From assembly GCA_002682825.1 (NCBI GenBank), contig NOKP01000085.1:687-49415 (forward strand): 48,729 nt of DNA, written 5' to 3'. Shown in pieces: positions 21,586 to 31,897 of this stretch (positions are counted from its first letter, which is position 1; the number at the start of each line of letters is the position of its first letter). Under the pieces are notes generated by a model, which did no database searches, had not been told where the DNA came from, and was given only the letters and a program-made list of their open reading frames with translations. The position numbers were made by a program, and so were the translations under genes. The DNA comes from Neonectria sp. B-13. Lineage: Eukaryota > Ascomycota > Sordariomycetes > Hypocreales > Nectriaceae.

Positions 21586-24252
21586 TCAGGCGAACGTCAT
21601 CACCACCACACGACCTGACTTGCAGCCGATAGCAATTGTCGATTCCACTATAGCCGATGCGAACGCGCGATACTCCAGAGGCAGCGAAAGCATATTCTTT
21701 CCATCTTTCACGATTCATATATTGCCAGAGCTTATACCGTAGCCAGAGTGGCTAATACCTCGTAAAGCAGCCTCAGTCGTTTGATTATCGATGACAGGCG
21801 ATAAATCCAGGTTCAGAAGTCCGATGTCAGTAGAGAGACAAGAGTTGGTCATCGAAGCGAATGAAAGTTGAGCTAATTTTCTCCCGACCTCAAGCGTCTG
21901 CAGACAAGCGCCCGCAGCCGCATCCCAGATCTTGATTGTCTCATCAGATGAACCCGATGCGAGCTGCCGGCCATCCGCTGAGAAGACAACTGAGCACACC
22001 CAGTCCTCATGGCCCTTGAGCGTCTGTAGACAAGCGCCTGAAGCTGCATCCCAGATCTTGATTGTCTTATCGTGCGAGCCAGATGCGAGCCGTTTGCCAT
22101 CTGCCGAGAAGACGACCGAGTACACCTTCTGCCTATGGCCCTTAAGCGTCTGTAGACAAGCGCCTGTAGATGGATCCCAGATCTTGATTGTCTCATCAGA
22201 TGAGCCTGACGCGAGCTGCTGGCCATCCGCCGAGAACACAACCGACCACACCGAACCACCATGGCCCTCGAGCGTCTGCAGGCAAGCATTCCAGTCCGAT
22301 TCCATACTCGGTTTTAATGTGATCCAATCTGATTCTTCTTTCTTGAAGAGCTCTCTGACTAGGCTGCGGGTGGGACTAAATAAAAGCGCTGACGCATATA
22401 CCTGCAATGGAGCAGCCTCCATGGCCTGCTTGTGCAAAAGAATAAAGCGGCACGCGTCTCGAAGTAGTTCCGTCAGTTGTCGGGCTTCCATATTCCTCTG
22501 GGAACATGTCAGGCCATCTCAAGAAAACTGGATGAATTCACAGCAACTTACTACTAACACCTCGAGCTTCTGCACTGCCATAGCTCCCTCCGATATACTG
22601 CGCAGCAGACTAAGATATTCTAGCCAGTACAGATACTTCTCTCGAAGGAAATTATGGACGACACCGCCGTCCTGTAAGGCCTTATCTCTCATATTCGCGG
22701 CGAGTCCCGAGTCATCGAGGTGATCTACCCAGGAGATGCAGGAATATCGGCTCGAAGCCAATGGGTCAGGGCCAGACGGCGAGACCTGATCGATGGGAAA
22801 TCCTGGAATGCGTAGGCCGTAAATGTCGCGCCGGAGTGTCCTTGAGAGAACCTCCAATGATCTCTTGAAGACCTTTCGGTGCTGGTGTGCAGTGCCAGAA
22901 GGTAGGATCTGGTCGGATGCCTTGTCAAGCAGGTAATTCTTCGCCGATTGATGCACAAAGTACACGACGCCCTCTCGAAGGGTCAGGAAAGAGCCGCATG
23001 GCCCGATAATTTCTTGCAGGTCGTCATAGTCCTTGTCGTCCTCGAGCGACTCAACGAGAACCTTCAATTCATCCAAGTTGATAGGTCGGTATACGACCGA
23101 AGCCATAGCCAGGATCTCCTTGCAAAGGTTTGCATCATTCGAACCACAAATTTGTTCCATCATTTGCCTGTAGAGAGAATCAAGTCCTCGTGGGAACAAC
23201 TTCAGCCGGTCGCGCGTATGCCATTTTCGGACCTTGGGATCTGCAAGCTCTTGACAAACCAAGGCTATCCAGAGGAAAGTGCCTTCGGCATTGTCAGTCA
23301 AGTGGCGTTGGACAGCATCCCTTGTTTCCTCGTTATATCTCTTAGCATGCGCTAATTGATCCACCTTGTGTTGAATATACGTATCTACAGCCCTGGCAAT
23401 TGAGTCCTGATTTAATTCGAGGCGAAGACTGACTTTCTGCTTTGCATTATCCAGTTTCTCCTTAATGTCCAGCCAGTTGCGACTGGATACGATCCACTTG
23501 ATGCGGGATGAAGAAGTTGACGACGATTGAATGATGAAATCAAGAAGCTGGGGTCGATCGGTAATACACTCATCAAGGGCGTCGACGACTAAGACTGCGT
23601 CTTTCAAAGCCGGGTCCATCAGCATGCCCGTGAGTATCTCGACCAGAGACACCCAGACATTAATGCCCTGGAAGAGCTTCTCGCCCGTAACATCATGCTT
23701 GGACCGGACATATGAGATGAGCGATGGTTGCTGGATGATGAGGAGGTAGATAAGGCCACGCAGCACTGATGCTCCATTGCTCAGTTGAGCCTCAGTGGCC
23801 TGGCAGAAGAAATAGCAAAGGAGGCTGTTGTGTCCCTTCTCCAGCTCGTCGATGATTCCGCACAGGAGCATTGTCTTGCCCTTGCCAGGGTCGCCCTTGA
23901 TCCAGAGCAGCCGGCTTTGTGGGTCGTCACGAAATCGCTGGAAGTCAGAGTGGTCGAGGATCCAGCGGTACGAGTCCCTGAGCAGGCCGCCCTTTGTATC
24001 TTGGATGCGCGTCTTGTCGTCGCGAGGGTCAGTCTCGCGCAGGTCTTTCAGGCATTGCTTGTCCCTGTCGTCTTGGTGTCTCCTCTCCTGCTGTTGTGTT
24101 TGGTCCTGGATGGCTGAATGGATGTCTTGGAGATTCATCTCTATAGCGCTTGCGGCGTTGGTGAGTCTCTGAAGTTGCATCTTGCTCTCTTCAGTATTGT
24201 ATTGTTCCATGTCTCTTTGCACGGCACCCTCGGCTTCCTGGATCTCGCTGAG
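21586..24252 (-). pseudogene. NACHT-WD40 STAND (HET-E/NWD-like) gene with a late nonsense codon
   Basis: Exons 24252-22552 and 22497-21586 join in phase 0 over a 54-nt intron. NACHT landmarks: LLWIKGDPGKGKTMLLCGII (P-loop), DAVLVVDALDEC (Walker B), FVHQSAKNYLLD. The second exon has three nearly identical WD40 units (listed separately) and then GLLNLDLSPVIDN. The main frame stops at TGA 21715-21717 right after HSGYGISSGNI. The same frame continues past it for 42 codons with the conserved family end (IVKDGKNMLSLPLEYR ... IAIGCKSGRVVVMTF) to a TGA at 21586-21588, so a Trp codon seems to have become TGA. The N-terminal effector domain is missing: exon 24252 starts at an acceptor site or at ATG 24210, and no HET-like exon lies before the MFS gene. 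Homologues act in heterokaryon incompatibility and cell death. Confidence 0.8.
21895..22272 (-). repeat. Three WD40 units with high internal conservation
   Basis: Three 126-nt units (42 residues each): 22272-22147, 22146-22021 and 22020-21895. Each follows the pattern L-x-GH-x5-V-x-SVVFSADG-x2-LASGS-x-D-x-TIKIWD and ends GACLQT. Such near-identical units are typical of fungal recognition STANDs, in which repeats exchange rapidly. Confidence 0.88.
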
Positions 24253-24580
24253 CTGACACGAGCCTCTATTAGATCTCTTTGACTAACTGATCTGTCAACC
24301 ATTCTATGCATTACTATACAATTATGTACATTTTTCGCGACGGCGATTCTAGCACCGAACCCTTCTAATGTCGGGTCCGATCGATAGGCCCATCTAATCT
24401 ATATGCTAACAGTATGCGAAATCGTACTCGAAGCCACGTTTGGAGCGAGACCAATGAAACGTAGAGAAAGTTCTGAGACAAAGGAGGGAAAATTCTGGGA
24501 AACCCGAATGCAGTCTGAAGGCCACGCACTATCTTCCATACTCGAATGGGTGTGAACATGTGTACCCTGCAGATACCAAC

Positions 24581-26294
24581 CTAAAACTTCGTCCTGGGGT
24601 TGAAGCCAGCGGCCGAGAATCGTGCAAGGAGTGCCAAGACAGATCCAACAGCGCACATGACTCCGGCGAAAACCTTTACGCCCCAATAGCTACCATTGTC
24701 TGAAGATACAATGGCTCCACCGATGGGACTCGTGGTCAGAGCGCCAACAGACATCATGCTGAAAAGCAGACCCTGTCGCATGCCGATCTTCTGGATGGGG
24801 GAGATCTGGGCGATAAGCACGGGGCCCAAAGAGATGAATGCGCCGGAGGAGAATCCGAAGAGCGCAGCAAAGGTGATGATGGCAGCATTGCTGGATGCCG
24901 GAATCCACAGGGCCAGGATGAGAATTGCAGTAAGAAATGAAACTACGACGAAGATGTTGAATCGTCCCAATTTGTCTGAGAGGATACCTGGGATGATTCG
25001 TCCAAACAAGCTAGAAAACAAGGGAGTAAGCATACATTCAAGTTTTTGAGTCCACTGTGGATATGAACATTCCACTGCGGGAGAAAGACATACCTCGCCG
25101 CGTTCAGTATGGGAACTAGGTAGTTGGCCAAGTTCGTCGACATACCCCCAGCAATGGCCTGTGTAATAATGTAGTTGATGGGAATAAATAAGCCAAATGT
25201 AAATAGGAAGTTGCCCGCAGCTGTGAGGACGTAGGTTTTTTCCCTGAGGGGGTGCGATGAACTCCTTAAGGGTGGTGGGTGGCTGCGGATGAGGTGGAGT
25301 ACGCGTTTTGACCGTCAGGTTGGCAATGGTGAGCAGTCCAAGGATCATGAAGGCGGCGATTCTCATAGACCATCCAAAACCGACCTTAGGAATCAGGTGG
25401 TTGATCATGATAGGAAAGATGATTCCGCCTGCGCTCGAACCGCTCATTGTTATCCCGAAGGCATGACCGCGTTTGAGGTGAAACCATGTAGCAACAGCAC
25501 TGAGGGCTTGAAAGCGCAATGTAAGTCAGCCGTCAGGCCCTTTTTTCTGTGAACGTCACACTTATTGAAGACAGATAATGAGAGCAAGACTTACAGGGTG
25601 TAAAGACAGCAGATGCCCCGATGGCACTGACCACTCCCTGTGACAGAAGGAATTGGTAATATTTATGCGAGATTGATGCCATCATCAAGCCGAAGACGTG
25701 TAGTAAGGATCCACCGAGCAAGACATATCGAGGTCCATAACTGTCATAGAGCTTCCCCACGATAGGTCCCTAGGGAGGTAATCAGTCTTGGTACATCTTC
25801 AATTCGCTGGTGCCGGTGAGCAGGCACAGAAAAGAAGTACGGACCATGAACAACATGAAGAAAATTTCCAGGGATGTGATCCAAGATATGGTGCTTGGGG
25901 AATAGTTCTTCAACTGATGGGTTTCATAGTGGGCCTGAAATATCCCAATGCCTGTATTCGTGGACAGAACGGTCAGGCGGTGATTAAAGCAGGTGGCACT
26001 GGACCAGGTAAGCTACTCACTATTGATCCATCCGTAACAACAGAATGAACAACACCACGCCCCCAACACAACTGTCCAGGCTTGGGGGCCTCCTTCAGGT
26101 GACCCGTCAACGCTGGCTCGTTCCTTGCTCTCTACGCCGCCTTCTGGGCCCTCGACATCTCGACCAATATCGCCAGAAGCGACGGACGCGACGGACGCGA
26201 CGGACGAAGCCCTCTCAGGAGCTACTTTCAAGGAATTGGCAGTCGTCATCTCGTTCCCAGGAGCAGGAGGCGCTGACTGGTCTAGCTCTGGCAT
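24581..26294 (-). pseudogene. MFS monocarboxylate-type transporter, one-base frameshift
   Basis: Five exons fit by phase: 26294-26021, 25951-25845, 25769-25595, 25506-25094 and 25010-24581. Their sum is 1399 nt, one base over 466 codons. The excess lies in a run of five C (plus-strand G run at 25248-25252). Before it the frame reads LKEFIAPP; after it the family sequence resumes one frame over with LREKTYVLTAAGNFLFTFG. Helices and motifs are typical of fungal monocarboxylate/MCT-like carriers: IFQAHYETHQLKNYSPSTIS, GPIVGKLYDSYGPRY, GITMSGSSAGGIIFPIMI, LFGRIIPGILSDKLGRFN. The cytosolic N-terminus has a (VAS)3 repeat. Intron 2 has an atypical GTCCGT donor. A homopolymer sequencing error is possible; if real, the product lacks the second half. 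Confidence 0.78.
26179..26205. repeat. 9-nt tandem repeat, three copies, in MFS N-terminus
   Basis: GCGACGGAC repeats three times without error (26179-26187, 26188-26196, 26197-26205), encoding repeated Val-Ala-Ser in the cytosolic N-terminal tail of the carrier. Confidence 0.9.
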
Positions 26295-26542
26295 TGTTTT
26301 CTCGTTGTTGTCGTAGTCAAGGTCATTCGTTGATGGAGAGGATTGTCGTGCGAGTGTAGGCTGTACATATGTTGACCTTTTAAAAGAAAATTATTTCGAC
26401 CCGGCCTTCATTGATCTTCTTCGCCCTGAGAGGGAAAGGAGGGTCGAGACAGCGCTCGACTCGGCCTCGGGGCTGTGAAAACTGTCGGATCCGCGACAAA
26501 AGGCGCCGAGCTGTCAGAGTCACCGCCGTCTCACCAATCCAT

Positions 26543-27880
26543 GACGCGTTCATACTCTCTAATGTCGGCCCTCGGACATATGACAGCTGCAGTCACCGAA
26601 CCCAGATCAAGAGAGAAAACTAGCATCAAGAACAATCCAATACCCGAGGGATTGAAAGTCTGGTCTATTGCCAAGCAGGGAATCCTGTTACGGTGAATTT
26701 GGCACCGCCCGGGCAAGAGATACGGGCCAGTTGGTATCGCAACGCGAATTCGAATCCGGAGAAGTATCAATAACTATGGCCGCGGCCAAGAACGAGATGA
26801 GAAGCTACGGAAAAAGAAGGGGAAGGGAAAGGCCAAGAAGGAGAAGAAATGGATATCTCTCAACCCAACACAGAGCGTGGTTATTGCCCCAGTTAACTTA
26901 CTTCCCCTGGGCACATATCACGTCTTTTTGACAACCTGTTCAACTCGGCAGACCTCCTACGCGCCCTCTGGCAGCACGGCTACGGGGGCCACAGGCACAG
27001 CCCGCCTTAACAGCGGTATCTACAGGCCGTTGCAGAAGCTCAAGAGTGAGGATACAGCAGGAACTCGGCTACTTAGGTTTAATGAGCTTATTGCTTTCCC
27101 TACGGCTGATGACCAGGTATGTGACACCTTTTGGCTGTATATCCCTTACTAACCTGTCGTCTTTGAGGTTAACCAAATCGGTTGGAAGGACAACTCCCTT
27201 GTGCTCTTTATGACGACTTCATACACCGGCGACGAGCGAATCTCACGGAAGAGAAAGAAGCCCAACATACCCGCGCCCGGCCGATACAGGAATTCTTTGG
27301 CGATGAGCATATAAAGGAGTTTAAGATCCCCCTTATTGCTGCTGACTACAACGACTGGATGAACGGCGTGGATCGAGGTGGCCAAATGAGGGCCTCATAG
27401 GGCTACGATCACTCTTATCGTCGCGGCGCTTGGCAGGCTCTAGCTTGGTCCTTTTTGCTTGAGATAATCTTCATCAATAGCTACATTTTGCAGCTACGAG
27501 GCCAGCCGCAATGGAAGAGAGATAAAGTCCAACGGAAGTGGCGGGAACGCATTATTGACGACCTGATCGCCCGGTTCCATTCAGCAAGTCAATTAAGGCA
27601 AAGGTTTCGGACCGGGGACGAGTTTACGCCGGTAAGCCAGCATAAACGTGTCTCAAGACGAAACCCGTCACCTTGCCTCGCTTGTCAGGGCCATCGCCTA
27701 TGGGAAATTAGGTCAAAAAGCAAGAAGGCCCCGTTGGGCAACATCAGCGGCAATGCGAGGCCGCCGGAGAAGAAGAAGAAGGCGGTTAGGGCTCCCCAGT
27801 CACGAAGTGGTTGCGAGCAATGCAATGTCGCACTTTGTATTGAGGGGAATTGTTGGAACATCTATCACCACCTAATTTAG
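26543..27880 (+). mobile_element. piggyBac-like transposase relic, 3' half, multiply broken
   Basis: Fragments in several frames line up with the DDE_Tnp_1_7 order: SREKTSIKNNPIPEGLKVWS, a stop (TGA 26694-26696) where RWIWH is expected, NPTQSVVIAPVNLLPLGTYHV, a frameshift in the FDNLF aspartate motif (about 26930), another in the GYGATGTAR motif (about 26990), VNQIGWKDNSLVLF after an apparent 48-nt intron-like insert, a frameshift near 27250, DYNDWMNGVDRGGQMRAS followed by TAG (27398-27400), and then an open stretch with SYRRGAWQALAWSFLL and a zinc-ribbon end (CLACQGH ... GCEQCNVALC ... CW). The 5' part of the transposase and clear terminal inverted repeats were not found. The element is dead. 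Confidence 0.85.
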
Positions 27881-29009
27881 CAGGGCTCAGAAGTACCTTT
27901 CATTTGGCGCCGTACAATTGGCCTGACCCCTGATCGTGACCCCGCTGTAGTCTTAACACTGCACAGACGTAGGAAGTTCATCATAGAAGTAGAAAGGCCA
28001 GATCTTGAGCGGGGTTTGATTGAACCTTCTTGGGAACTTGGCAGATGTTCTGACGGTAGGGAGACCCTAGTACTCATTGTTACTAGCAAGCTCGGTAGAA
28101 AGTGCTGTTACCATACACTTAGCCGTGAGGCGACTTGTCATCAGTATTACTAAGATGCATCCAAATAAGCACATTAGCTTTTGCCCGTCTGTTTCTTGCA
28201 ACGCGATTCAAAATATGGATATTGAACTTTGCTCCGCTATGCTTATTATATAGGTGAAGGAGCTTTGATCGTCGGGTCTACAACTTTAGCACTACAAGAG
28301 TTCTGGATCAGCCGGTGCCTCCTCGACTTCGGGCAAGCTTCTCAGCTTCGGGAGAGGCGTATGTGGCAAAGACTCCTCAACCTCGAAACGAACTAGGTAA
28401 AGGACACTTACAACGATTTCACTTCCAGTTTGATTTAGACGTGCCCTTGAAACAACCTCTGGCCTCTCGTAGTCGATTAGACTCGTGTTGCTTAGAAGAG
28501 GCATGCTGAGCTGACGTCGGAAATCGTGACCGAGGTAATTTCATGAAGAGTGCAGTGGTGCACTTCCCGGATTAAGGACACGGTTGGATCTGTACACACA
28601 GAGATGCCTCAAAGACCAATAGGGAGCTTATTTACCAGCCAGTGCTGTCGATGAATGCGGTCTTGGGGCTGAACCGAGGATGTGTAGGCGAGGAATGTGG
28701 GTGTGTCTTGGACGATGAACGCCACACCGCTAGGTGATACAAAACAGGACTGCCAAGGCTCGACACGTAGCTATGGTACCGCAAAAAGTTAAGCCGTACA
28801 ACCGAAACGGAGCAAATGACACTGAATTCGCCGACAGAAGCGTAATTCACGTGGCAATGTCTTTGCGACTGGCCATCGTCTCCACCTGGGCGGAAGGGCG
28901 GAGGAACTCTATGTACAGCACTCCGAACGAGGGGTTTATTTAAACTCGCCTTCATCGTTGCACTACTACTTTACATTCTTAGCTTTGTTCAATTGGAAGC
29001 TTGTGGAAA
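27881..29009. other. Intergenic after the piggyBac relic, no gene supported
   Basis: A plus-strand frame stays open from about 27880 to 28150, straight after the transposase stop, with no recognisable motif; it may be element tail. The final 100 bases are the promoter and leader of the M20 gene. Confidence 0.4.
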
Positions 29010-30303
29010 ATGACGTCCCTGCACTCTGACCCTTCCGCTGGATCGTCCACTTCACACCTCCCCGTCTCCGAAGTCTCGGCTGCCATCGATGCATGCTCGC
29101 AAGGCTTGAGAGCAGTCAATCAGAAGATTCACGATAATCCAGAGCTGTGTTACAGGGAAGTCACCGCTCATGACACCATCACAGCGTTCCTTGAGGAGCA
29201 AGGCTACAGCGTCACCCGTCACGCCTATGGCAGCGACACTTCCTTTGAGGCCGAGTTTGGTACCGGTGGATAACTGGTAATATTCTGCGCAGAATACGAT
29301 GCGTTACCAGATATCGGCCATGCATGTGGCCATAACCTGATTGCGACGTCGTCCCTCGCTGGCTTTGTTGCGTTGGCTGAGACAGTCAAAAAGCTAGGCG
29401 TCAAGGGACGAGTTCGCATTCTGGGAACCCCGGCAGAGGAGGGCGGCGCAGGCAAAGTCAAGCTCTTGGAAGCCGGGGCGTTCAGCGGTGACGTTGCAGC
29501 AGCCATCATGATGCATCCAACTGCAAACCATCACTTTCTACCGGGGTTCACCGCGTTGGCCGGCGTCAAATTCATCGCTAGCCTCAAGCTCCGAGTCGAG
29601 TTTCACGGACGCCCGGCACATGCTGGAGGAGAACCGTGGAAGGGTCTGAAAGCTCTCGACGCTGAAGTGGTGTCTTATACGAGTATCTCGATGTTGAGGC
29701 AGCAATTGCGCCCGGATGAGCGGATTCATGGTGTCATTGAGGATTGAGGACAAGTGCCTAATGTCATTCCGGAGTACTCAAGAGTGAACTACTACATACG
29801 CAGTCCAACTTTGAAACGCGGGGAAGAGCTACTCGCGCGAGTTAAGTCTTGCTTCGAGGCTGCAGCGGCGGCCACAGGTTGCACATTAACTTACATCCAG
29901 TTGAGTATCCCTTGACAGATGCACGACATTCTACTTACCCCTGCCAGCACCCCTACTTAACCTCCGGATCAACAACACCCTAAGTCGAGAGTTCACCCAA
30001 GCCATGACTCTCATGGGCGGAAAAGTCATCCCACGAAGTGAAGAGCCCTTCACTTTCTCAACCGACATGGGCAACGTCTCGTACGCTGTGCCAGCCTTCC
30101 ACGGAGCTTTTGGGATCCCAGCACCAAAAGACGCGATGCCGCATCAACCTCGATTTGCTGAAGCTTCTGGTATGGATGAGGCACACGAAGTGGCAATTTC
30201 TTGCGCAAAGGGGATGGCCTTGTTGGGTTGGACGGTGTTGACTGATGATGAGGTTGCAGAAGGAGCTGTGAGGGATTTCAACAAGAAAGAGTCGTCTGAT
30301 TGA
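29010..30303 (+). pseudogene. M20-family amidohydrolase/peptidase (ACY1L2-like) with two in-frame stops
   Basis: The frame opens at ATG 29010 (MTSLHSDPSAG) and is conserved through IHDNPELCYREVTAHDTI, IFCAEYDALPDIGHACGHNL (metal-binding Asp and His), GRVRILGTPAEEGGAGKVKL, MMHPTANHHFLPGFTALA and EFHGRPAHAGGEPWKG. It is interrupted by TAA at 29271-29273, just before LVIFCAEYD, and by TGA at 29745-29747, just before GQVPNVIPE. The frame is unchanged across both stops, and no intron would remove them. The last exon is probably 29948-30303, after an intron at 29905-29947, and encodes LRINNTLSREFTQAM and STDMGNVSYAVPAFHG. The family hydrolyses amide bonds of dipeptides or acyl amino acids. Two independent stops in otherwise preserved sequence point to recent inactivation. 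Confidence 0.85.
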
Positions 30304-30586
30304 AATTGGAGCGCCCTATCCTGGATGTTCACTGAAACAGGTTTCCTGGTCTCGGCGAGACCAACTTGAAGTAGAGATAGCAGTCCCGAAAGAAATACAG
30401 AAATGTTAAGGTTGAGAAGACCTCAAGAAGTTGATTGATCAATACTGAATGGACGCTCCTTATGGTAACATATTTTAGGGCTACGCGAGCTTAAAACCAT
30501 CAACTCCGATTCCAGTTGCAATTGGTGTGTATGTTTTTGAAATTGACTAAGAGTTGCGATTTTATTACTTGAAGAATCATGCTAGC

Positions 30587-31897
30587 TCAGCGGGTCTTCT
30601 TGGCATTGGCATCGGCATCATCAGGTCTGTCAACGTTGAGAACGCCCAGCTCCGCATAGCTCGGCAGATCCCATTCTGTCTCCTCACGGAGAAACCACTG
30701 GGCTACTGCATCAATACCAAGTAAAGTAGACAGCCACAGGATAAGGTGCATAAAAGAAATACCCCATCCAGTCTTTGGGATCGCTCTGCCTGGCATCCCT
30801 GGACCTAGCGTTTGTACTTGTTCCATGAAAGGTCGGAATCGACGGTCGTAGGCTTCCAATGCGGTTGAAAGAGGGTTCTCGAGGCTATTGGAAGTCGCAG
30901 AAGAACTGCAGTACTTCCCAATCTCGCCTGCTAGGACATAGGCGCCGACAAGGCCTGACGTGGTACCCATCCCCGTGGCTGGTGAGGGACAATAAGCGGC
31001 GTCCCCGAGAAGAACAACTCGACCGCGGGACCACGAATCCAACTTCACCTGTCCCACCTCGTGGCAGTAGAAGTCATTCGCCGTCGCGTCTTTTTGCATA
31101 TCTCGGATGATTCGCGGTGTCTTCCAGGCAGCATTGTCAAAGAGCCGGGCCCAGACTCTCTTTTGTTCCTTCATATCTTGCTTTCCGACCTTGTCCAACT
31201 CGTCGGAAGCATGGCCGTAGCCGAGATATGCTTGAATCGTGTCTGAAGCATGTCTTCTGGTGAAGACAAATCGCTTCCCGGGAACATTATAAAGCGTGCT
31301 TATATACTCGTCGCTTTCCTCTCGAGGAACTGTAAAGTATGCGATGTAAAGACCGAGAGAGTGGAATGGGTCTGGAGCGTTGGGTCCTAGCATCATCCTC
31401 CGAGTGCGTGATCCTTGTCCGTCGGCACCAACCAACAAATCGAATTGGTCTTCTTTGCCGTCTGAGAACTTGACTCTGACTGAGTTATCGTCCTGCTCAA
31501 AGCTCTGGAGATGTACACCAAAGATGTATTTGACACGGTCCTCGGTGACACCGTACAACATACGGCAGAGATCTCCTCTCATAATCTCATATTCGGTCGT
31601 GAAGCTCTGCAGTCCCTTGCCGGACGTATTGACCGGGAAGAAAGCTTTGCGTCTCCCGGAATCGTCGACGAACTGCATGCCCGCCTCGTTGACCCCGTGT
31701 TCGCGGAAAAGCTGTTCAAGGCCCATTCGCTTCATGACTGGAATCCCGGGTCCGCGTAGATCCAGCTGTTGTCCATTGGCGCGCAGACTCGGGAATCGTT
31801 CCACAACTGTAACGTCGTGACCGAGCTTGGAGAGCCAAAAAGCGAGGGCAGGGCCAGCGATGCCTCCGCCACAAATGAGGACTTTCAGGGGTGCCAT
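30587..31897 (-). CDS. FAD-dependent monooxygenase (PHBH/TetX-like)
   Basis: Intronless, 436 residues, ATG at 31897. The three family fingerprints are present: the N-terminal FAD site VLICGGGIAGPALAFWLSKL followed by VTVVERFP; the DG motif LLVGADGQGSRTRRM; and the GD motif GRVVLLGDAAYCPSPATGMG. A hydrophobic segment near the C-terminus (ISFMHLILWLSTLLGIDAVA) could be a membrane-associated helix. Class A flavoprotein monooxygenases hydroxylate aromatic or polycyclic substrates using NAD(P)H and oxygen. It is the only fully intact gene between 21 and 35.9 kb. It could serve with the upstream enzyme run, but the distance and the dead genes between make that speculative. Confidence 0.87.
   Translation of the reverse strand: MAPLKVLICGGGIAGPALAFWLSKLGHDVTVVERFPSLRANGQQLDLRGPGIPVMKRMGLEQLFREHGVNEAGMQFVDDSGRRKAFFPVNTSGKGLQSFTTEYEIMRGDLCRMLYGVTEDRVKYIFGVHLQSFEQDDNSVRVKFSDGKEDQFDLLVGADGQGSRTRRMMLGPNAPDPFHSLGLYIAYFTVPREESDEYISTLYNVPGKRFVFTRRHASDTIQAYLGYGHASDELDKVGKQDMKEQKRVWARLFDNAAWKTPRIIRDMQKDATANDFYCHEVGQVKLDSWSRGRVVLLGDAAYCPSPATGMGTTSGLVGAYVLAGEIGKYCSSSATSNSLENPLSTALEAYDRRFRPFMEQVQTLGPGMPGRAIPKTGWGISFMHLILWLSTLLGIDAVAQWFLREETEWDLPSYAELGVLNVDRPDDADANAKKTR

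Noticed and set aside
27881..28150. Open plus-strand frame directly after the piggyBac relic
   Set aside because: No recognisable domain and no start. Probably element tail or chance.
29271..29747. Programmed stop-codon readthrough in the M20 gene
   Set aside because: Two different stops (TAA followed by CTG, and TGA followed by GGA) in one gene, with no leaky context shared between them; pseudogene is simpler.
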